Under the pieces are notes generated by a model that searched no databases, was not told the DNA's origin, and was given only the letters and a program-made list of their open reading frames with translations. From assembly GCA_964482515.1 (NCBI GenBank), contig CAYZXT010000044.1, forward strand, positions 1 to 19,272: a stretch of 19,272 bases of DNA. Reading direction: 5' to 3'. The DNA comes from CAYZXT01 sp964482515. Its GTDB lineage: Bacteria; Elusimicrobiota; Elusimicrobia; FEN-1173. Shown here piece after piece: positions 14,012 through 19,272 of the stretch; the first letter of the stretch is position 1; every line of letters starts with the position of its first letter. The position numbers were made by a program, and so were the translations under genes.

Positions 14012-14902
14012 TCATGAATGTAACTGCGTGAACTCGCCGACTTCGTGCCGGATCGAATTCTTGTTTTCCTTCTTCACGTCGTACATCAATTTGTCGGCGT
14101 TCCGGATGACTTCCTCGACGGAACGCGGGGGCTTTCGGTAGGTCATCGCTCCGACGCTGAACGTCACGGGCCAATCGTGCAGGTCGACCGCCTCGCGGAG
14201 TTTCGAAGCGACCTTGTCCAGCGCGTCGCGGGAAGCGGCGTATTCGATTTCGGGGAACAGCAGAGCGAATTCGTCTCCGCCCAACCGGGCGACGACGTCG
14301 ATGGACCGGACGTTCTCCATCATCGTCCTGCCGACCAATTTCAACAACTCGTCCCCGGCCTCGTGCCCGAACCGGTCGTTGACGCTCTTGAAATCATCGA
14401 TATCGACGTAGGCAACGGTGAAGGGGCGGTGGTACCGCCGGGAACGGTGGATCTCCGTGCCGACGCGCTCGGAGAACTCCCGGCGGTTGGCGAGCCCCGT
14501 CAGGAAATCCGTCCGGGCCAGCCTTTTTTCCTCGCCGAGGGCGTCCTTCAGGACGGCAAAAAGCACGGCGGTGATCGAAAAGAAACAGAACTTGACGAAG
14601 GCGTTGGAAACGATCAGGACCAGCGGAAGGGATTGATGGAAAGGGGTCGAAACATCGATCAAAAACAGGAGGAGGCCGCAGAGGGCGGAGAGCAGCACGC
14701 CGACCCGGATCCCCCTGCTCCAGGTCAGCAGGAAAATGGGCGCCAGATAGAAAACGGAGATGCCGAAATCGTCTCCGGTGACGAAATCCAACGCGCCCAC
14801 CAACGCCACCAAGGCGAACCCGCTCAGCGCCGCCATCAAAGGAGACATGCGCTCAGTCCGCTTGAGAAGCTTCAGGATTATTTCCTTCGGATGGCCGGCC
14901 AT
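14012..14902 (-). CDS. Membrane diguanylate cyclase (GGDEF)
   Basis: A 296-residue protein that makes cyclic di-GMP from two GTP. The N-terminal region (about 20-118) holds three to four membrane helices. The catalytic domain begins at RTDFLTGLANRREF (131-144) and has an intact GGDEF at 208-212. An RxxD inhibitory site, RSID (199-202), lies exactly five residues before GGDEF, so product inhibition is expected. No EAL domain is present. The start is well supported by AAGGAGG six bases upstream of the ATG. The signal sensed by the membrane part is unknown. Confidence 0.95.
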   Translation of the reverse strand: MAGHPKEIILKLLKRTERMSPLMAALSGFALVALVGALDFVTGDDFGISVFYLAPIFLLTWSRGIRVGVLLSALCGLLLFLIDVSTPFHQSLPLVLIVSNAFVKFCFFSITAVLFAVLKDALGEEKRLARTDFLTGLANRREFSERVGTEIHRSRRYHRPFTVAYVDIDDFKSVNDRFGHEAGDELLKLVGRTMMENVRSIDVVARLGGDEFALLFPEIEYAASRDALDKVASKLREAVDLHDWPVTFSVGAMTYRKPPRSVEEVIRNADKLMYDVKKENKNSIRHEVGEFTQLHS

Positions 14903-15001
14903 TCCCCGCCTCCTTCCCGCTTATCCCTTGAGGCATGATACCACATTCGATCACCGCACCGGGGGCGATCAAACGTCTTGCGGGGAATTCCTTTATCCGT
15001 A

Positions 15002-15039
15002 AAAAAGCCGGCGAGGCCATGGGGCTTCGCCGGCTTTTT
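15002..15039 (-). terminator. Rho-independent terminator of the metal operon
   Basis: A perfect 13-base stem, AAAAAGCCGGCGA with TCGCCGGCTTTTT, around a 12-base loop, ending in T-runs on both strands. It lies 28 bases after the stop of the barrel protein gene at 15067, so it closes the operon that starts with nikR. Confidence 0.9.
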
Positions 15040-15066
15040 GAGGTGGAGGAAGGAGCCTCCGGGTTT

Positions 15067-16059
15067 TTATTCGGCTTTCTTGAACTGGTAGAACAGGTTG
15101 AACATGTAGTTGTAATCCGACGTCAATTGGATTTGGTTCACCCTCTGGTGGACAGGTATCTGAACCAGGGCCAAAGCGTAAAGACCGCCGGCGATCCGGT
15201 ATTGAAGGCCCGGCGTCGCGTAGACGAACTCGCCGCCCGTTTTCTGGACCTCCTCGTAGGTCTTGCCTTTGCCGTCCCGCGCCTTGACCAGGCAATTGAC
15301 CTGGGCGAGGGCCGACAAGCGGGAAAACACGGGGTAGCTGAGGCCGGCGTTCGTCGTCCAAACGTCGCCGATCCGGTAATCTTCCTCGCCCTTTCCGTTC
15401 CAGCGATAGGTCGAAGTGAGGAACACCGGAAGCGTGGCCGTGAGCCCCGACAGCGTCTTGGCGTGGAAAGCCTTGTGCAGGCCGAGACCGGAGGACACAT
15501 CGTAGGACTTGCTGCCGGGCGTGATGCTCGGCTCCGCGTGGTCCCCGTTCCCGTTGGTGACTTCATCCTTGCCGGTCGGGAATTCCACCCCGGCGATCAA
15601 GGACAGCTCCGGCCAAGACGCGGGCTTCAGCAAAGAATACCGGCCCGTCACCGCCAAGTCGCCGAGGCCGTCGAAGCTCCAGGTGTCCGTTATATCGGTG
15701 CCGTGATGGTGGTGAACATGTTGATGGGAACGGGAGATAAACGGAAGGACGACGTCCGCGCTCAGGCGGTCCGTGAACCCGTGGGAAGCGGTCACGCGAT
15801 GGATACGGTTGACCGTGTACACCTCGTCGTGGTGCCCGTGGATTTCCCCCACCCTCGCCTCGCGCGTTTTGATGCGCGGCTGGTCCTGGTCGATATACTC
15901 GAACTCATACCCGAGCCGGAACCATCCCTTGTTTCGGGACTCCGAATTCAACGTTTCTATGGGACATGAGGCCGAACCGCAGCTTGCCTGCAGTTGGAAG
16001 AGGCCGCAGGCGCTCGCCGCGGCCAGCAGAATGATTTGTCGAATGAACTTAGACAACAT
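15067..16059 (-). CDS. Outer-membrane beta-barrel protein with His-rich loops
   Basis: A 330-residue exported protein. It has a signal peptide at about 1-26, then two cysteines in SCGSASC (27 and 32) and alternating beta-strand-like sequence. GLGDLAVTGRYSL resembles the transporter/MetA-pathway family of 12-stranded barrels. Two His clusters, HGHH (74-77) and HQHVHHHH (112-119), probably lie in exposed loops and could bind Ni, Zn or Cu. The C-terminus, MFNLFYQFKKAE, lacks the classical terminal Phe. The ATG at 16059 is chosen because GGAGGG stands six bases upstream; an ATG at 16083 lacks one. It is the last gene of the operon with NikR and a TonB-dependent receptor. A role in metal transport is inferred from that context. 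Confidence 0.7.
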   Translation of the reverse strand: MLSKFIRQIILLAAASACGLFQLQASCGSASCPIETLNSESRNKGWFRLGYEFEYIDQDQPRIKTREARVGEIHGHHDEVYTVNRIHRVTASHGFTDRLSADVVLPFISRSHQHVHHHHGTDITDTWSFDGLGDLAVTGRYSLLKPASWPELSLIAGVEFPTGKDEVTNGNGDHAEPSITPGSKSYDVSSGLGLHKAFHAKTLSGLTATLPVFLTSTYRWNGKGEEDYRIGDVWTTNAGLSYPVFSRLSALAQVNCLVKARDGKGKTYEEVQKTGGEFVYATPGLQYRIAGGLYALALVQIPVHQRVNQIQLTSDYNYMFNLFYQFKKAE

Positions 16060-16175
16060 AAGGAACCCTCCAAATAAATACAAAACTCTTCCCAGGCCGA
16101 TGCCCGGGAGAACACACAGCCCCAGCCTTCCCTAAAAACGGACTGGGTCAGTGGAACGGTTTTGAACTGTTGGAA

Positions 16176-16613
16176 TCAGGACGGCGGAAGGATGCGTGGA
16201 GGCGGCGTGGGAACGTCGAGGGCCAAAGAAAAAGAACCCAAGGGACAATGATCGAAGAGGGCGCCCTTGGCGCGTTGCGCGGAAACGTCGGCTTCTTTCA
16301 AATCGGTGAATTGCGGATTGGGCCAATCGGTTTCAGCCCGGCCGCCGGAGAAGCCCATGGGCGGCACGCTTTGGATCCGGCAAATCGAATCCGGCTGATT
16401 GCAGGACACGTCGCTGCCCGGCCCTTCCGCGCCGCAATGCTTGGCGGCTTTCGCCTCTTTCATCTTCTTGATGAGAGGTGCGCACACCTCCGGGCAACAA
16501 CAGGCATGGCCGCAGACAAGACAGTCTTCAGGCGGCTTCTGGATGGAAGCGCCGGATGAAATAGGCGAAAGAATCAGGGTGAAGGCAACTAGAATAGTAA
16601 AGATGCGCCGCAT
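16176..16613 (-). CDS. Cys-rich exported protein, unknown family
   Basis: A 145-residue protein with a signal peptide (MRRIFTILVAFTLILSPISSG) and ten cysteines. The cluster C31-x2-C34-x-H-x-CCC(38-40)-x3-C44 is followed by Cys60, Cys71, Cys78 and one near the C-terminus. The dense Cys/His N-terminal part looks like a periplasmic metal-binding or disulfide-bonded module. The C-terminal third is Pro-rich and probably disordered. I do not recognise the family. It starts 17 bases after the TonB-dependent receptor stop, without a strong ribosome binding site, so translation may be coupled to that gene. Operon context suggests a metal chaperone or sensor, but this is inference. Confidence 0.65.
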   Translation of the reverse strand: MRRIFTILVAFTLILSPISSGASIQKPPEDCLVCGHACCCPEVCAPLIKKMKEAKAAKHCGAEGPGSDVSCNQPDSICRIQSVPPMGFSGGRAETDWPNPQFTDLKEADVSAQRAKGALFDHCPLGSFSLALDVPTPPPRILPPS

Positions 16614-16630
16614 GGCGACATTCTACATAT

Positions 16631-18691
16631 TCAGAACCTCGCCGCCACGGAAAACCGGACCGTCCGGGGTTCCACCGGATGGAAGTGGACGTCGTCCACG
16701 GGCGACACCTCTCCCGAAAGTTGGGACGCGTAGTAATAATCGATGTCGTGGTCTTCGGTATCAAAGACGTTCAGAACGTCCAGCGTTAGAGCGAACGACT
16801 TATTCGTCTTGTAGCCGATTTGAAGATTACAGATCGTGCTTTGTTTCGACCGGACACTGTCGTCCTCAATCAGCGGGCGCGGGCCGAAGTGGCGAACGCG
16901 GAAACCGCCGAAGGGCCCCGCCTCGCGGCCCGCCGTGACGCCCGCGCTGACGACCCGCTCGATGGCGCCGGGGATTTGAGGGCCCGCCGGATCGCTGTCT
17001 CTAAACGCCGCGTGGGTCAATGAAAGGTCGGCGTCCAAGGCCAGCCAAGGGAGCGCCTGGTAATAGTTCGACCATTCCACGCCGTTCCGGCGGCTGGGCC
17101 GGCTGGGCTCCGTCAGACCCGCGTCGCCGACAAAGAGAAGTTCGGAATCCAAATCCAGCAACCACAGGGCCACGGTGCTTCGCAGCCCCGGCACGATGTT
17201 CGTGCGAAGGCCCGCCTCCGCGCCGCGCGAGCGAACCAGCGGCGAGACTTTTTCCGCGGGCGAACCGCTGGCGGGGTCCACCCGGATGGTCGTCCCCCGG
17301 GCGTCATTGCTGTGAAAGCCCAAACCCCAATTCACATAATATTCCGTTTCCGCCCAGGGGCCGATGATGAGCGCCAGCTTGGGGCTGAGGATTTGGTCGC
17401 GCGCGCTGCCCGAGTTTTCCGGAATGTCGCTCTGCACGTCGAACCAATAGGCGTCTCCCCGGAGCCCGGCGATGGACCGGAACTTCGTCAACCAATGGGT
17501 TTCGTTGCTGATGTACAAACCGCTCTTCATCTCTTTGACGTGGTCCTGCCGGACCGTGGAGATCAGGTCGCGGGCTTTCGTCCTCCGCAGCGCCACGTTC
17601 GGAATGTGGTCATAGCGCGCGTCAAGACCGACGGTGGTTTCCGAGCGGTCGCCGATGGCTTCGGTGGTCCACGAATGAGACGCCTGGCCGCCGGCGATGG
17701 TGCGCCGGTCCGCCTGTTCGAACTGATCGCCGTTGGCCGGGTCGTCCAGGAAATAGGTGAAGTTGGACCAGAGATTGAGCCGGTAGTAGTTCAAGTAAAG
17801 ATCGGCGTTTGATTTGCCTCCGTCGCGATTGTTCCAATAGTTGGCGGCGATTCCCGTGCGGGCGGTCCGGCCGCCGGAAGTCGGGTCCATGGAGCCCAGG
17901 CGGCTGATGAAACCATTATCGACCGCGCGTTGGGGGATCTGGTCGGTGGAATCCCACTCGCCCGAATAACCCATGGCGGAAACCGACATGCCCCGCATTC
18001 TGTCGCCCAGAGCGTATTTCAGCAGGCCGCTGTAACGCTTGTAATGCTCCGGCACGTCCCATGGCCCGTTCTGATACTGGCCGTCCAGGCCCACCAGCAG
18101 GTGCCCTTCCCCCAGGTGAAGGGACTGTCCCACCACGGCGCGGCTGAAGTTGTCCTCACCGCCTTCCAGTTTGACGAAATTTTCGGAAAGGAAATCCGCG
18201 TACCGAATGTCGGAAGCCCCGGCGGAAGAGAAGTCCCCCGCTCCGGCGTAATACGGTCCTTTCTTGTATTCGATCGATTCAATCAGTTCGGGGATGATGA
18301 AATTCAAATCCAGATATCCCTGACCGTGCGCATGCGTGGGAAGATTTATGGGGACACCGTCAACGCTGACGGCGAAATCCGTCCCGTGGTCAAGATTGAA
18401 CCCGCGCAGAAAATACTGGTTGGCCTTCCCCGTGCCGCTGTGTTGCGTGATGATCAACCCCGGAACGGACTCCATGACTTCGGCAGGCCGCAACGTGGGC
18501 CGTTGGCTGATTTGCTCCTGTCCCACGCGGCCCTGTGACGCGGTGTCGGCGATGCCGATCAAGTTCTCCCGGCGTCCGATGACGACCAGGGGCGGCAGTT
18601 CGGCGCTCGTTTCGTGCGCCGCCGCGTAGGGTTCCATCTCGCCAACAGCAAAAACTGCCGCTGCAAATAAGAACCAAGTCTGTTTTCTCAT
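16631..18691 (-). CDS. TonB-dependent outer-membrane receptor, probably metal-related
   Basis: A 686-residue receptor with signal peptide, an N-terminal plug (about 45-150: ...AEVMESVPGLIITQHSGTGKANQYFLRGF, then DGVPIN, and IESIEYKKGPYYAGAGDFSSAGA), and a 22-strand type barrel ending in Phe (FSVAARF). Such receptors take up scarce substrates using TonB energy. The direct link to NikR (26-base gap) suggests nickel or a nickel complex; the plug and C-terminus also carry His-bearing loops (THAHGQG, DDVHFHPVEPR). The frame stays open 51 codons upstream and overlaps nikR. The ATG at 18691 is preferred because it begins the signal peptide and has an AAGGA-type site before it. Confidence 0.9.
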   Translation of the reverse strand: MRKQTWFLFAAAVFAVGEMEPYAAAHETSAELPPLVVIGRRENLIGIADTASQGRVGQEQISQRPTLRPAEVMESVPGLIITQHSGTGKANQYFLRGFNLDHGTDFAVSVDGVPINLPTHAHGQGYLDLNFIIPELIESIEYKKGPYYAGAGDFSSAGASDIRYADFLSENFVKLEGGEDNFSRAVVGQSLHLGEGHLLVGLDGQYQNGPWDVPEHYKRYSGLLKYALGDRMRGMSVSAMGYSGEWDSTDQIPQRAVDNGFISRLGSMDPTSGGRTARTGIAANYWNNRDGGKSNADLYLNYYRLNLWSNFTYFLDDPANGDQFEQADRRTIAGGQASHSWTTEAIGDRSETTVGLDARYDHIPNVALRRTKARDLISTVRQDHVKEMKSGLYISNETHWLTKFRSIAGLRGDAYWFDVQSDIPENSGSARDQILSPKLALIIGPWAETEYYVNWGLGFHSNDARGTTIRVDPASGSPAEKVSPLVRSRGAEAGLRTNIVPGLRSTVALWLLDLDSELLFVGDAGLTEPSRPSRRNGVEWSNYYQALPWLALDADLSLTHAAFRDSDPAGPQIPGAIERVVSAGVTAGREAGPFGGFRVRHFGPRPLIEDDSVRSKQSTICNLQIGYKTNKSFALTLDVLNVFDTEDHDIDYYYASQLSGEVSPVDDVHFHPVEPRTVRFSVAARF

Positions 18692-18717
18692 GGAGACGTC
18701 CTTCCTTGATTGGGTTG

Positions 18718-19131
18718 TTAAAGGTGTTTGCCCGTGCCGGTCATGCTCAGCGTTCCGTGCTTCACGCCTTTGACGGATTTCAACAGGTCGGCGAGGGCCT
18801 GGATGTTCTGCGGCTTGCCTTTGACCGCGATGATCTCCAGGCAATTATGGTGGTCGATGTGGATGTGCTGGGTGGAGACGATCTCGTGGAGGTAGTCGTG
18901 CTGGATGTCCATGAGCCGGTTCACGAGATCGCGCTTGTGGTGGTCGTAGATCATGGTGACGGCCCCGGCGACTTCATGACCGGTCTGCCAGTGGGCTTTC
19001 ACCAGCGTCTCGCGGATGAGATCGCGGATCGCCTCCGACCGGTTGGTGTAATGCTTGGACTTGATATGTTTGTCGAACCTGTCGGACAGTTCTTTCTCGA
19101 GGGAAACGCCGAACCGAATGACCTTGGACAT
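18718..19131 (-). CDS. nikR: Nickel-responsive regulator NikR
   Basis: A 137-residue ribbon-helix-helix repressor. The DNA-binding strand and helices are at 1-50 (MSKVIRFGVSLEKELSDRFD...NRSEAIRDLIRE), followed by an ACT-like metal-sensing domain. The square-planar nickel ligands are conserved: His89, His91 and Cys97 in TQHIHIDHHNCLE, with His78 from the partner subunit, matching E. coli His87, His89, Cys95 and His76. It probably controls the receptor gene 26 bases downstream. The frame opens earlier at 19191; the ATG at 19131 is supported by GGAGG seven bases upstream and by homology. An FNR-type box precedes the gene. Confidence 0.95.
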   Translation of the reverse strand: MSKVIRFGVSLEKELSDRFDKHIKSKHYTNRSEAIRDLIRETLVKAHWQTGHEVAGAVTMIYDHHKRDLVNRLMDIQHDYLHEIVSTQHIHIDHHNCLEIIAVKGKPQNIQALADLLKSVKGVKHGTLSMTGTGKHL

Positions 19132-19160
19132 CGTCTTGCCTCCGTGGCACGTTTGCCGGA

Positions 19161-19166
19161 ATAATA
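19161..19166 (-). promoter_or_regulatory. -10 element of the nikR operon
   Basis: TATTAT on the minus strand, 30 bases upstream of the nikR ATG. The -35 region is poor (TTCTTG at 16 bases), as expected for a promoter that needs an activator. Confidence 0.5.
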
Positions 19167-19188
19167 GCACCGCAACGAAAGGCAAGAA

Positions 19189-19204
19189 CATGATTTAGAT
19201 CATG
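19189..19204. promoter_or_regulatory. FNR/CRP-family box upstream of nikR
   Basis: A perfect palindrome, CATGAT-TTAG-ATCATG. Its core TGAT-N4-ATCA equals the core of the FNR/DNR consensus TTGAT-N4-ATCAA. The centre is about 42 bases upstream of the start expected from the -10 at 19161-19166, the usual position of an activating FNR site. It does not match the NikR operator of E. coli. Confidence 0.55.
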
Positions 19205-19220
19205 AGGAACGGGGAAAAGC

Positions 19221-19260
19221 AGAAACGCCAGCCAAGCCGTTGGGCCTGTCTGGCGTTTCT
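19221..19260 (-). terminator. Inverted repeat, probable terminator of an upstream gene
   Basis: AGAAACGCCAG pairs perfectly with CTGGCGTTTCT around an 18-base loop that may itself fold. On the minus strand the stem runs into TTTCTGCTTTT. It probably ends a minus-strand gene lying beyond the right edge of the window. Confidence 0.6.
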
Positions 19261-19272
19261 GGTTGCGGGGGT

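Overview
The window comes from a high-GC, Gram-negative bacterium that can respire oxygen. It encodes outer-membrane beta-barrels, a TonB-dependent receptor, a lipoprotein cytochrome c and an aa3/caa3-type cytochrome c oxidase. The sequence alone does not fix the phylum; an uncultivated lineage is plausible. Every protein gene lies on the minus strand. Only a tRNA-Leu lies on the plus strand.

Region 1 (1-4104): a terminal oxidase operon read right to left: promoter, diheme cytochrome c lipoprotein, coxB, a palindromic repeat, coxA, coxC and the start of coxD at the window edge. CoxA keeps all heme and CuB ligands and the D-channel, but has Ile where the K-channel lysine should be.

Region 2 (4111-6937): tRNA-Leu(CAA) with its own promoter and terminator, then an A+T-rich block of three small co-oriented genes sitting between the tRNA terminator and the terminator of the next chromosomal gene. 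Each gene ends in a motif that looks like the left arm of an integron attC site, one of them apparently complete (64 bp). The genes encode an HNH nuclease flanked by two proteins with the HEPN RNase motif RNxxxH. No integrase gene is present. This looks like an integrase-less cassette cluster carrying defence or toxin genes.

Region 3 (6958-12437): a very large gene that I assign to the pyrophosphate-dependent PEP carboxykinase family, and a polytopic membrane protein resembling GT-C glycosyltransferases whose promoter abuts its start codon.

Region 4 (12451-14902): a small exported protein, a GIY-YIG protein, a DEDDh exonuclease with an ExoX-like C-terminal segment, and a membrane diguanylate cyclase with an intact I-site.

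Region 5 (15002-19260): a four-gene metal-related operon, NikR, TonB-dependent receptor, Cys-rich exported protein and His-rich outer-membrane barrel protein, preceded by an FNR-type box placed as in an activated promoter and closed by a strong terminator. The Cys-rich protein and the barrel protein are not recognised members of known nickel systems.
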